A DNA stretch of 64,000 nucleotides from Nocardia asteroides. Its GTDB lineage: Bacteria > Actinomycetota > Actinomycetes > Mycobacteriales > Mycobacteriaceae. The DNA is taken from assembly GCF_900637185.1 (NCBI RefSeq), contig NZ_LR134352.1, positions 3,586,001 through 3,650,000 on the forward strand, read 5' to 3'. The notes under the pieces were generated by a model. The model was not told the DNA's origin. It worked only from the letters and a program-made list of their open reading frames with translations, and searched no databases. Below are positions 24,083-32,482 of the stretch, piece after piece (positions within the stretch are counted from its first letter, which is position 1; every line of letters starts with the position of its first letter). The translations under genes and the position numbers were made by a program.

Positions 24083-24760
24083 CTATTTCCGAGTCCGCGG
24101 GGTCAGGCTCTGCCGGACCATGCGCTGTCCGGTGTCGATCGCCGCCGCCAGATCGAAGGCGTCCGGCGCGATGAGGTACTGCGCGCCCACTCCGCGCAGC
24201 ATTCCGACGAGCATGACCGCGGTCGCCGCCGGATCGAGCTCGCCGTCCACGCTCGCCTCCTGCTGTCCCGCGCGCACGACGGCCTCGACGCCCACCCGGA
24301 ACAGCGCGTCGTCGGAGGCGAAGACCGAGCGCAGGGCCGCGTCGGCCGGGATCGCGGACGACCACATGACGAAGAACGCCCGGCCCGTCTCGGGCAGGGA
24401 CACCAGTGCCGACAGGTAATCCCGCACCAGGTTCACCACGGTCTCGATCGCGTCGTCGCCGGATTCGGTCATCCTGGCGACGATCCCGGCGGCGAACCGG
24501 GTCTGGATGTCGCGCGCCAATCGGTCGATCAGCGCGGCCTTGCTGCCGAAATGGTGATTGACCAGTCCCCGGCTGTAGCCCGCCTCGACGCCGACGTCGG
24601 CGAGCGAGGTCCGCTCCACGCCGCGCCGCGCGAACAGCACCGCCGCGGCGTCCAGGAGGGCCCGTTCCGCCTGCGCGGTGCGTTCCTGCTGGGTGCGGCG
24701 CGGGGTGCGGGCGGCGCCGGCCGATGGATCGGTGGCGGTCTTCGACTGACTTCCGGACAT
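24083..24760 (-). CDS. TetR-family regulator of the adjacent acyl-CoA catabolic operon
   Basis: The 225-residue protein has the TetR DNA-binding domain: ALLDAAAVLFARRGVERTSL, then the recognition helix VEAGYSRGLVNHHFGSK. A helical effector domain follows. ATG 24760 starts MSGSQSKTATDP; the frame extends to 24799 but that part overlaps the operator. It diverges from the crotonase operon, and a perfect inverted repeat lies between them, so it most likely represses that operon and itself and is released by an acyl-CoA. Confidence 0.88.
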   Translation of the reverse strand: MSGSQSKTATDPSAGAARTPRRTQQERTAQAERALLDAAAVLFARRGVERTSLADVGVEAGYSRGLVNHHFGSKAALIDRLARDIQTRFAAGIVARMTESGDDAIETVVNLVRDYLSALVSLPETGRAFFVMWSSAIPADAALRSVFASDDALFRVGVEAVVRAGQQEASVDGELDPAATAVMLVGMLRGVGAQYLIAPDAFDLAAAIDTGQRMVRQSLTPRTRK

Positions 24761-24780
24761 GGCGAAACCGTAGCAGCGTA

Positions 24781-24800
24781 CTTGCTGACCGTTCGGCAAG
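24781..24800. promoter_or_regulatory. Probable second TetR half-palindrome near the regulator start
   Basis: CTTGCTGACCGTTCGGCAAG is an imperfect palindrome (CTTGC.GA....TC.GCAAG). It shares the ACTTGCTGAC half-site with the perfect operator 50 nt away, suggesting a second site for autoregulation. Confidence 0.5.
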
Positions 24801-24830
24801 AGGTTCCGGCATTCGGGCAGCCATCGGAAT

Positions 24831-24860
24831 AGTTACTTGCTAGATGGTCAGCAAGTAACT
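24831..24860. promoter_or_regulatory. Perfect inverted-repeat TetR operator
   Basis: AGTTACTTGCT (24831-24841) and AGCAAGTAACT (24850-24860) form a perfect 11-bp inverted repeat with an 8-nt spacer. It is centred in the 161-nt gap between the divergent TetR gene and the crotonase operon. This is the expected size and place for a TetR operator. Confidence 0.85.
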
Positions 24861-24921
24861 ATGGTTGGCCTGACTGTGACGCCGAGCACGGTGTCCGGGA
24901 ACAACCACGAAGGAACGACAT

Positions 24922-25704
24922 ATGACCGACAGCGCCGAGGGCGTCATCCGCACCGAGCGCCGATCCGGCGGCCGGGTGCTGCTGATCACGATCGACCGGG
25001 TCGAGCGCCGCAACGCCTTCGACAGCGCGACCGCACGGGCGCTGGAAGCGGTCATCGACGACTACGAGGCCGACGACACGCTGCGGGTCGCGATCATCAC
25101 CGGCGCCGGGCCGACCTTCTCGGCCGGGCAGGACCTCAAAGCCGCCGCGGACGGGGACATGGCGGTGACCGCACGTCGCGGCGGCTTCGGGGTCATGGCG
25201 AAGCCGCCGGTCAAGCCGCTGATCGCCGCGGTGGAAGGGGACGCGCTCGCCGGTGGGTTCGAGCTGTGCCTGGCGTGTGACCTGATCGTCGCCACCGAGG
25301 CGACACGGATGGGCCTGCCCGAGGCGGCCAGGGCGCTGGTCGCGGTCGGCGGCGGGCTGTTCCGGCTGCCGCGCAGGATCCCGGTCAACATCGCCATGGA
25401 ACTGGCGCTCACCGGAAAACCGTTGCCCGCGGCGGACTTCCATCGGATGGGCCTTGTCAACCGGCTGGTGCCGGTGGGGCAGGCGGTCGCGGCCGCGACG
25501 GAGCTGGCCGAGCAGATCGTGGCGGCGGGACCGCTGGCCGTGGTGGCGAGCAAGGCCATCGTGGCGCACAGCTTCGAGTGGTCCGACGCGGAGGCCTGGC
25601 AGCACCAGATGGCGTTCGCGGGCCCGGCGATCCGGTCCGACGACACCAGAGAAGGAATTCGCGCGTTCATCGAGAAGCGCGCGCCGCAATGGAAAGGCCG
25701 CTGA
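24922..25704 (+). CDS. Enoyl-CoA hydratase/isomerase (crotonase family)
   Basis: The 260-residue crotonase has the oxyanion-hole segment GPTFSAGQDLKAAADGD and the second hole AAVEGDALAGGFELCLACDL. Catalytic acids are near GGFEL and in GLPEAARAL. It would hydrate an enoyl-CoA or isomerise it in the beta-oxidation of an acid. ATG 24922 lies behind GAAGGAA. First gene of the operon under the adjacent TetR regulator, 1 nt before the next gene. Confidence 0.88.
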   Translation: MTDSAEGVIRTERRSGGRVLLITIDRVERRNAFDSATARALEAVIDDYEADDTLRVAIITGAGPTFSAGQDLKAAADGDMAVTARRGGFGVMAKPPVKPLIAAVEGDALAGGFELCLACDLIVATEATRMGLPEAARALVAVGGGLFRLPRRIPVNIAMELALTGKPLPAADFHRMGLVNRLVPVGQAVAAATELAEQIVAAGPLAVVASKAIVAHSFEWSDAEAWQHQMAFAGPAIRSDDTREGIRAFIEKRAPQWKGR

Positions 25705-25705
25705 C

Positions 25706-26599
25706 ATGCTGACCACCCCCACCCTCAGCAGCACCTTGCTGGCAGGCAGAACCGCCATCGTCACCGGCGCGGGCAACGGCATCGGCCGCGCGACCGCCGA
25801 GGCGCTGGCCGCCAACGGCGCCCGGGTGGTCGTCGTCGATCTCGACGCCGAGCTCGCCACCGAGGTCGCCGCCGAGATCGGCAACGATTCGGTGCCCTTC
25901 GCCGGCGACCTGACCGACGCTGCCATGCCGGACGAGCTCATCGCATCCGTCGCCGCGGCCGGGCGCGGCATCGACATCATCGTCAACAGCGCGGGCTACT
26001 TCTGGGACGCGCCGGTGCACCGGATGACCGACGAGCAGTTCCAGGCGATGCTCGACATCCACCTGCTGGCACCGTTCCGCATCTGCCGCGCCGCCGCGCC
26101 CTACTTCCGCGACGCCGGCCGCGCGGAGGCGGAGAACGGCGTCGTCCGGCATCGCAAGATCGTCAATGTCACCTCCCTGGCCGCCAGTTTCGGCAATGCC
26201 GGGGCCGCCAACTACGCCGCGGCGAAGGCGGGTCTGATCGGCCTGACCAAAACGCTCGCCACCGAGTGGGGCGCCGCCAATGTCAACGTCAACGCCGTCG
26301 CGTTCGGCGTGATCCAGACCCGGTTCGGCGCACCGCGATCGGCCGGGCAGACCATCACCGTCGACGGCCGCGAAGTGGCGCTCGGCGTCCCCGACAAGAC
26401 CCTCGCGGCAATGGGTTTCGACCCGGCCGAGGAACGCGACCTGTTCGCACCGCGACCGATGTTCGGTGCGGCGCTGGGCCGCACCGGAACCATCCGGGAG
26501 GCCGCCGACGCCATCCTCTGGCTCGCCTCCCCACTGTCCGATTTCGTGACCGGCCAGGTCGTCCCCGTCAGCGGCGGCGCCCGCGGCGGCCTGTCCTGA
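25706..26599 (+). CDS. Short-chain dehydrogenase/reductase, 3-hydroxyacyl type
   Basis: The 297-residue SDR has the cofactor loop VTGAGNGIGRATAEAL, the acidic strand VVVVDLD that favours NAD(H), and the catalytic Ser, Tyr and Lys in NVTSLAASFGNAGAANYAAAKAG. A 30-residue insertion before the C-terminal strand (GAPRSAGQTITVDG and onward) is longer than in FabG. It starts at ATG 25706, immediately after the crotonase stop. Likely oxidises the 3-hydroxyacyl-CoA made by the crotonase. Confidence 0.85.
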   Translation: MLTTPTLSSTLLAGRTAIVTGAGNGIGRATAEALAANGARVVVVDLDAELATEVAAEIGNDSVPFAGDLTDAAMPDELIASVAAAGRGIDIIVNSAGYFWDAPVHRMTDEQFQAMLDIHLLAPFRICRAAAPYFRDAGRAEAENGVVRHRKIVNVTSLAASFGNAGAANYAAAKAGLIGLTKTLATEWGAANVNVNAVAFGVIQTRFGAPRSAGQTITVDGREVALGVPDKTLAAMGFDPAEERDLFAPRPMFGAALGRTGTIREAADAILWLASPLSDFVTGQVVPVSGGARGGLS

Positions 26600-26639
26600 C
26601 CCCGCCCGACCGCTCGACACCGCTCGAAGAGGAGCAACC

Positions 26640-28193
26640 ATGTCCCCACACCCGCTGACCCCGTCGCCCGCCTACGCGCCGGCGAATCTCGACGCCGTCT
26701 GCGCCACCGAAGGTGACCGCACCCTGACCTGGCGCGCGTGGAACTCGCAAGCCGACCGGCTCGCCGACTCGCTGGCCCGGCGCGGGGTGACCGAGGGCGA
26801 CCGCGTCGCGGTCCGGATGCACACCCGCCTGGAATGGCTGATCGTCTCGCTGGCGCTGGCCAAACTGCAGGCGGTCATCGTCGCGGTGAATTATCGGCTC
26901 TCGCCGCCGGAAACCCGGTACATCGCCGCCGATTGCGAAGTGAAGGCCGCCATCGTCGACGACGCGGAGCCCTCGGCCGTCGTCGAGGCCTGGGGCGCGC
27001 TCGAGTTGAAGGTGATCGTGTCGGTCGACGTCGCCGCCGACGGGACCGAACTGCTGGCCGACCTGATCGCCGAGGGCGCCGAGCGCGACCGGGTGGCCCT
27101 GTCGCTGGCGCCGCTCATCATCTACTCCTCGGGCACGACCGGCGCACCCAAAGGCGCGCCGCTGGCGAGCTTCCTGACCGATGTCGACGAGGGGGTGCTG
27201 CGCGACTACCGGACCTCGGTGCAGTTCGACCTCGCCGTGGGCGGTCCCGGCAATACGACGTTGATCAATCTGCCGATGCATCACGGCGTGGGTCCGTCCT
27301 ACACCGAATACGCCCTGGCGACCGGCGGCACGGTGGTCTTCCAGCGCCGCTTCGACGCCGAGCAGGTGCTGGCGCTGATCGCCGAACACGGGGTGACCCA
27401 CTGGGTGTCGGTGCCGACCATGCTGCACCGCATCCTCAAACTGCCCACCGAGCTCCGCGCTCGCTACGACACCTCGACGCTGCGGTTCCTCGGCGGCGGC
27501 GCGGCGCCGTTCAGCGCGCAGCTCAAGCAACAGGCCATCGACGCCTTCGGCGATGTCGTCTACGAGGTCTACGGCGCGACCGAGGCGGGCATGATCGCGG
27601 GCGCGACCCCGGAACTGTTGCGGCGCAAGCCCGCCGCGACCGGCTTCCCGTTCCGGCAGGTACGGGTCCGTATCGTCGACGAGTCGCGCCGCCCCGTGCC
27701 CGCCGGAACCGCCGGGGAGATCACCGTCAAGACTCCCGCCGTCATCAGCGGCTACATCGGACGTGGGCCACTGGGGGAGGAGAAGATCGACGCCGACGGC
27801 TACTACTACACCGGCGACGTCGGCTACCTCGACGACGAAGGTGTGCTGTTCCTGTCCGACCGGATCACCGACATGATCATCTCCGGTGGGGTGAACATCT
27901 ATCCCGCCGAGAGCGAAGCCGTGATCGTGACACACCCCGAGGTGATCAATGTCGCGGTCATCGGAGTGCCCCACGACGACCACGGCGAACAACCGATGGC
28001 CTTCGTCCAGACCGTTCCCGGCGCGACCCTGACCACGGCCGAGATCCTGGCCCACTGTGACGGCAAACTCGCGAAATACAAGTGGCCCAGGGTGATCGAG
28101 TTCGTCGACGAGATTCCGATCAACTCGATGGGCAAGACGCTCAAACGGGTACTGCGCGCCGCCTACGTCGCGGACAAGGGCGCCACGGCATGA
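26640..28193 (+). CDS. Acyl-CoA synthetase (AMP-forming)
   Basis: The 517-residue ANL-family ligase has the phosphate loop YSSGTTGAPKGAPL, the adenine motif VYEVYGATEAGMIAG, the hinge TGDVGYLDDEGVLFLSDRITD and the catalytic C-terminal lysine in NSMGKTLKRVL. It activates a carboxylic acid as acyl-AMP and then acyl-CoA, the entry step of the pathway. ATG 26640 follows GAGGAG. Its TGA overlaps the next ATG. Confidence 0.92.
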   Translation: MSPHPLTPSPAYAPANLDAVCATEGDRTLTWRAWNSQADRLADSLARRGVTEGDRVAVRMHTRLEWLIVSLALAKLQAVIVAVNYRLSPPETRYIAADCEVKAAIVDDAEPSAVVEAWGALELKVIVSVDVAADGTELLADLIAEGAERDRVALSLAPLIIYSSGTTGAPKGAPLASFLTDVDEGVLRDYRTSVQFDLAVGGPGNTTLINLPMHHGVGPSYTEYALATGGTVVFQRRFDAEQVLALIAEHGVTHWVSVPTMLHRILKLPTELRARYDTSTLRFLGGGAAPFSAQLKQQAIDAFGDVVYEVYGATEAGMIAGATPELLRRKPAATGFPFRQVRVRIVDESRRPVPAGTAGEITVKTPAVISGYIGRGPLGEEKIDADGYYYTGDVGYLDDEGVLFLSDRITDMIISGGVNIYPAESEAVIVTHPEVINVAVIGVPHDDHGEQPMAFVQTVPGATLTTAEILAHCDGKLAKYKWPRVIEFVDEIPINSMGKTLKRVLRAAYVADKGATA

Positions 28194-28597
28194 CCGCGAT
28201 CTCGGCCGAGCCCGCCCTCTACGAGGTGGACGAGGACGGAGTGCCCCGGCTGTTCGGGCTGCGTGACTCCGACGGATTCGTGTCCTATCCGTTCCAGGAA
28301 TACGGCTCCGAGAACAACGGCGACCACGGTGACCGGGTGCGGCGGATCGCGCTGGCGGGCAGAGGCACGGTCACGGCCGTCACGGACATCCATCTCGCGC
28401 CGAATCATCGTGTCGGCGCGCCCTACACGCTGGCCTCGATCGTGCTCGACGAGGGGCCGATGGTGCGCTCGGTACTGATCGATGGCCGCGACGCCGGGAT
28501 CGATACCCGGGTGCGGGCCGTGACCGTGACGCTCGAGCGCGACAGCGTCCAGGTCGCCGAGCTGCGATTCACACCGATCACACAGGGGGACAGGTGA
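28190..28597 (+). CDS. DUF35/OB-fold-like thiolase partner lacking the zinc ribbon cysteines
   Basis: The 135-residue protein has the OB-fold strand pattern of DUF35 proteins (RGTVTAVTDIHLAP, then YTLASIVLDEGPMVRSVLI). Such proteins normally follow a Zn ribbon with CxxC pairs and act with a thiolase-like partner. Here the N-terminal part (LRDSDGFVSYPFQEYGSE) contains no cysteine, so no zinc ribbon can form. Its position next to the thiolase gene, with 4-nt overlaps on both sides, fits the partner role. Confidence 0.7.
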   Translation: MTAISAEPALYEVDEDGVPRLFGLRDSDGFVSYPFQEYGSENNGDHGDRVRRIALAGRGTVTAVTDIHLAPNHRVGAPYTLASIVLDEGPMVRSVLIDGRDAGIDTRVRAVTVTLERDSVQVAELRFTPITQGDR

Positions 28598-29742
28598 AGA
28601 TCACCCTCGCGCAGCAGCGACCGGTGTACGTCGCGGGCGTCGGCTGGCATCGTTATCAGAAGCCCGGCGACACGCCCTACGTCCGGTTGGGACTGACCGC
28701 GGTCCGGGAAGCGCTCGGTGACGCGGGCATCGGGTGGGCTGCCGTCGACAGCGCGTACACCGCGACCGCGCTGCTGGGAATGGCGGCGTCGCGGCCGCTG
28801 TTCAAGCATCTCGGCGTGACCGGGATACCGATGATGCAGGTGGAGAACGCCTCGGCGTCCGGGTCCACCGCCTTTCGCCTGGCTTGCCACGATGTGGCCG
28901 CCGGGACGAGCGACATCTCGCTGGTGCTCGGGGTCGACAAGCTCCCGGGCGCGGGCGGGGCGCCCGCCTCGACCGGTGTTCCGACTCCGGCGGCCGCCTA
29001 CGTGCCGCCGATGGCGCACTTCGCGCTGCTGGCATCGGAGTACCTCGACCGCTACGGCGCGACCCCGGATCAGCTGGCCGCCGTCGCGGTGAAGAACTAC
29101 GCGAACGCGGCGTGGAATCCGAACGCGCAGCGGCCGCGTGCACGCACCATCGAGGAGGTCCTGGCCGGTCCGCCACTGGCGGGTCCGCTGACGCGACTGC
29201 AGTGCTGTCCGCTCGGTGAGGGCGCGGCGGCGGCGATCGTCGTCTCCGACGACGCGATCGATTCGCTGGGACTGGATCGCTCGCGCTGCGTACGGGTGCT
29301 GTCCTCGGTGCTGCGCAGCGAAGAGCTCTACGGCGCACGGAGTTTCGATGCCGAGCTCACCCGGGCAACGGCGTGGGCGGCCTACCGCCAGGCCGGAATC
29401 GGGCCCGACGATCTCGATGTGGTGGAGCTCCACGACGCCTTCACCATCGAGGAACTCCAGTACGTCGAGGCGATGGGGCTGGCCGAGGAGGGTAAGGCCG
29501 CGGCCGCGCTGGAACGAGGCGAGTTCGATCTCGGCGGCCGGGTCGCGATCAGCACCTCCGGGGGCCTGTTGGGATCGGGGCATCCGATCGGGCCCACCGG
29601 CGTCGGCCAGATCGGGGAGATCACCACCCAGCTCCGGGGCGAGGCAGGCCCCCGCCAGCATCGTGGCGCGCGGACCGGGCTGGCGCACATGGTCGGCCTC
29701 GGCGCTGTCTGCGCCGTGCACATCCTGCGAGCGGGGGAGTAG
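28594..29742 (+). CDS. Thiolase-family protein with Ser replacing the nucleophilic Cys
   Basis: The 382-residue protein matches SCP-x/lipid-transfer-type thiolases: C-terminal GGLLGSGHPIGPTGVGQIGE and GLGAVCAVHILRAGE, and the HDAFTIEELQYVEAMG segment. At the position of the catalytic cysteine, where family members read VENACASGS, this one reads VENASASGS (28845-28875), so the acylated Cys is Ser. It may be a non-hydrolytic or retro-aldol-type variant working with the adjacent DUF35 protein. GTG 28594 overlaps the upstream stop. Confidence 0.85.
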   Translation: MKITLAQQRPVYVAGVGWHRYQKPGDTPYVRLGLTAVREALGDAGIGWAAVDSAYTATALLGMAASRPLFKHLGVTGIPMMQVENASASGSTAFRLACHDVAAGTSDISLVLGVDKLPGAGGAPASTGVPTPAAAYVPPMAHFALLASEYLDRYGATPDQLAAVAVKNYANAAWNPNAQRPRARTIEEVLAGPPLAGPLTRLQCCPLGEGAAAAIVVSDDAIDSLGLDRSRCVRVLSSVLRSEELYGARSFDAELTRATAWAAYRQAGIGPDDLDVVELHDAFTIEELQYVEAMGLAEEGKAAAALERGEFDLGGRVAISTSGGLLGSGHPIGPTGVGQIGEITTQLRGEAGPRQHRGARTGLAHMVGLGAVCAVHILRAGE

Positions 29743-29771
29743 CCGGTGCGCCGTCTGCGGAGCGACCACCG

Positions 29772-30569
29772 ATGACGACAGCGGACGATCCGTTGACGCT
29801 GACCAACCGCACCGCGCTGATCACCGGCGCGGGCCAGGGTGTCGGCCGCCGCGTCGCCGAACTGGCCGCCGCCCGCGGTGCGGCGGTGATCGTCAACGAC
29901 GTCGACCAGGGCCGCGCCGACGAGCTCGTCGACCGGCTGCGCGCGACCGGTGCGGTAGCGATCGCGGCGGTGGCCGATGTCGGCGATTTCGACCGGCTCG
30001 GCGCCGTGATCCGCAGCGCCGCAGCCGAACTGGGCACAATAGACATCCTGGTGAACAACGCGGGCAACCGTGGCGCCGACCTCGCCCCGCAGGTGCGGCG
30101 GCCGTTCTGGGAGCAGGGCCCCGGCGACTGGGCGCTGTACCTCCACGTCAATCTGCACGGCGTGATGACCGCGACACGGCACGTCTTGCCGCTGATGCGG
30201 GCCGGCGGCTACGGCCGGGTGATCACCGTGATCTCCGACGCGGGCCGGGTCGGCGAAATCAACGGCATGGAAGCCTATTCCGGTGCGAAGGCCGGCGCCG
30301 CCGGGTTCACCAGGTCGATCGCGCGACTGGGCGGCCGCATCGGCGTCACCGCCAATTGCGTCGCGCTGGGCGCCACCCGGACACCCGCGATCGCGGACGC
30401 GATCGCCGACCCCGACTTCGCCGCGAAAGTGCTGTCCGGGTATCTGATCCGGCGATTCGGCGAGCCCGACGACGCCGCGCACATGATCCTCTTCCTGGCC
30501 TCCGACCTCGCCGGATGGATCACCGGCCAAACCATCCCCGTCAACGGCGGATACTCACTCACCCTGTGA
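29772..30569 (+). CDS. Short-chain dehydrogenase/reductase
   Basis: The 265-residue SDR has the glycine loop ITGAGQGVGRRVAELAA, an acidic end of strand two in VIVNDVDQGRADE (NAD preference), the NNAG motif, and the catalytic Ser and YxxxK in VISDAGRVGEINGMEAYSGA. It ends with ITGQTIPVNGGYSLTL, as in FabG-type enzymes. It lies 29 nt after the thiolase gene, and together with the first SDR it gives the operon two dehydrogenation steps. Confidence 0.87.
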   Translation: MTTADDPLTLTNRTALITGAGQGVGRRVAELAAARGAAVIVNDVDQGRADELVDRLRATGAVAIAAVADVGDFDRLGAVIRSAAAELGTIDILVNNAGNRGADLAPQVRRPFWEQGPGDWALYLHVNLHGVMTATRHVLPLMRAGGYGRVITVISDAGRVGEINGMEAYSGAKAGAAGFTRSIARLGGRIGVTANCVALGATRTPAIADAIADPDFAAKVLSGYLIRRFGEPDDAAHMILFLASDLAGWITGQTIPVNGGYSLTL

Positions 30570-30603
30570 CCGCCGTACCAACCACTGCGAAAGGCCATCG
30601 ACC

Positions 30604-31923
30604 ATGACCACCTCCCTGGCCGGCATCCGTGAACGGATCGCCCTCCAGCAGCACCTGCTGCCCGACATGTACGGCGCCGTCGATTTCACCCGGCGCCCGG
30701 AACGATTCACCGACGCACCCGACGCCGAGAGCGCGATCCGCGCCGAACTCGCGGTGTTGCGCCCGCGCCTGCTCGCCGATCGCGACCGCGTCGCCATGAT
30801 CGAGGCCTACACGATGCTCGGCGATCTCGTCGCCGACGCCTACGCGGCACTCATGCCCGAGTACGGATTCCGGCGCCTGGTCGAGATGCTCGACCAGGCC
30901 TGCGCGGGCGGGATCGACAGTGTCGAGAACCCGCCGGCCGAGCTGGTGGCATTCCTCGCCGACATGGAGCGCGTCCCCGGCTGGCTCGACCGGGACCTGG
31001 TCGAGAAGGGCGCCCGGATCGAACGGAACATGGTCGCGCACCTCATGCCGTTCGTGATCCGCGGAGCCTTCGTCGGCACCTTCCTCAACGCCTACGCGGC
31101 GTTGCCGATGGCCATCACCGGCTCCCTCGGCACCGAGACCGCGGGACGGCGGATGAAGGAAACCGCCTCCTTCTTCGCCTGCACCACCCTGCCCGGCGCG
31201 CTGGACCGGCACGGTGTCGGGTTCAAGGCCGCGGCCAAGGTCCGGCTCATGCACTCGATGGTCCGCTTCAATATCCTGCGCCGCGATTGGGACTCGGCGG
31301 TGTACGGCATCCCCATCCCACAGTCGGATCAGATGCCCGCCGGCCTCATCCCGACCCTGCTGCTCGCTCTACGGGTACTGGAACAGGGCCGCGACCACTT
31401 CACTCCCGACGAACAGGCCCAGGTCGAATTCGCGCGCTACCGCTGCCATCTACTCGGACTGCCCGAGGATCTGCTGCCCGCGACCCCCGGCGCGATCGTC
31501 GACGTCATGGGCACCCGGCAGGCCACGTTGCGCAAGTCCTACGACGACGCGACCTGCGGCGCGCTGGTCCGCGCCACTATGCGGGCCTACACCGAACCCG
31601 ATCGCAGCCGCCTCAGCCGCCTGCGCGATCACCTGGAACGCAGCACCGCCAAAGTCTTCTTCGTCAAGGCCGCCCTGGCCGGTGACGAGGAGCAGGCCTC
31701 CGCCATGGGTATCCCACTCACGGTCGCCGACAAGATCCGCGCGGCAACGACATTCGCGTTCGCCTTCGGCCGCCAGTTCGGCTACCGCGTCCTGCTCCGG
31801 CTACCCGTCACGCGCGCGGCCGCCGATGCGAGCCTGGTGCGCAAGATCGACAGGTACTTGGTGCGGCTCGGCCATGCCGAATTCACCACCGATGCTGCGA
31901 CGTACCAGGTCGGCGAGCGCTAG
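30604..31923 (+). CDS. Oxygenase MpaB-family (DUF2236) protein
   Basis: The 439-residue helical protein fits the DUF2236/MpaB family, which includes latex-clearing-type heme oxygenases. It has the conserved stretch AAAKVRLMHSMVRFNILRR with the candidate heme-ligand His in LMHSMVR, and FTPDEQAQVEFARYRCH. Members cleave or oxidise lipid-like substrates. It is the last gene of the TetR-controlled operon, 34 nt after the SDR. Substrate is not readable from sequence. Confidence 0.75.
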   Translation: MTTSLAGIRERIALQQHLLPDMYGAVDFTRRPERFTDAPDAESAIRAELAVLRPRLLADRDRVAMIEAYTMLGDLVADAYAALMPEYGFRRLVEMLDQACAGGIDSVENPPAELVAFLADMERVPGWLDRDLVEKGARIERNMVAHLMPFVIRGAFVGTFLNAYAALPMAITGSLGTETAGRRMKETASFFACTTLPGALDRHGVGFKAAAKVRLMHSMVRFNILRRDWDSAVYGIPIPQSDQMPAGLIPTLLLALRVLEQGRDHFTPDEQAQVEFARYRCHLLGLPEDLLPATPGAIVDVMGTRQATLRKSYDDATCGALVRATMRAYTEPDRSRLSRLRDHLERSTAKVFFVKAALAGDEEQASAMGIPLTVADKIRAATTFAFAFGRQFGYRVLLRLPVTRAAADASLVRKIDRYLVRLGHAEFTTDAATYQVGER

Positions 31924-32482
31924 GGGCGGGGCGTCGGAGACGGAAACTATTGTGTTGCAGGGTATTTCAGCTTCGACCGAGGTCGGGTCCCGGTCGCCGA
32001 AACGGCTGCGCTCGCAACGGGTATCGCCGTAGCATCCCCGATGCGCCGGGCACTCGTGGGCGGGCGGGGTCGTTCCCGGCTCCGCGATCGGCGCGTGTCC
32101 TCCGGGAGGAGAACAGCGGTCCGGTAACTCGACGGTCGTCGGTGTGCATGCCGGCGACGCGCAAAACGCCGTGCCACGTGCCGAAGAATGTTATTCGCCC
32201 GCTGATTGCGTCAGTCATCGTGCAAAAATTTGCCAAACTAATATTGCGAACCGGACGGGAGGTTTCCGGCAAACACCCCCGTCGGATTGCCGAAATTTAG
32301 CTATCGATGGGTGGACTCGGTTCCGTCTGGCAGTTCTCGGAACGGCTGTTGACAGTTCCACCGGCAGTGGGGCAATCTTGATTCACGCAGTAGTTTCGGC
32401 CTATTCGATCCTTCTCGAGTTGATCCAGACGTCGAGTTGATCGATGCCCGGACGCCAGATCACTATTATGTAGGGGGCCGGC
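31924..32482. other. 559-nt intergenic region upstream of the biosynthetic cluster
   Basis: No convincing gene is present. The right half (about 32170-32480) is visibly AT-richer than its surroundings. A TATTAT -10-like hexamer lies at 32464-32469, just before the GGGGG ribosome site and the GTG at 32483; TTGACA occurs at 32349. These are candidate promoter parts for the long biosynthetic operon, none proven. Confidence 0.4.

Noticed and set aside
31924..32482. Possible gene in the gap before the PKS cluster
   Set aside because: Frames here are short, lack ribosome sites and have mixed composition; treated as a promoter region.
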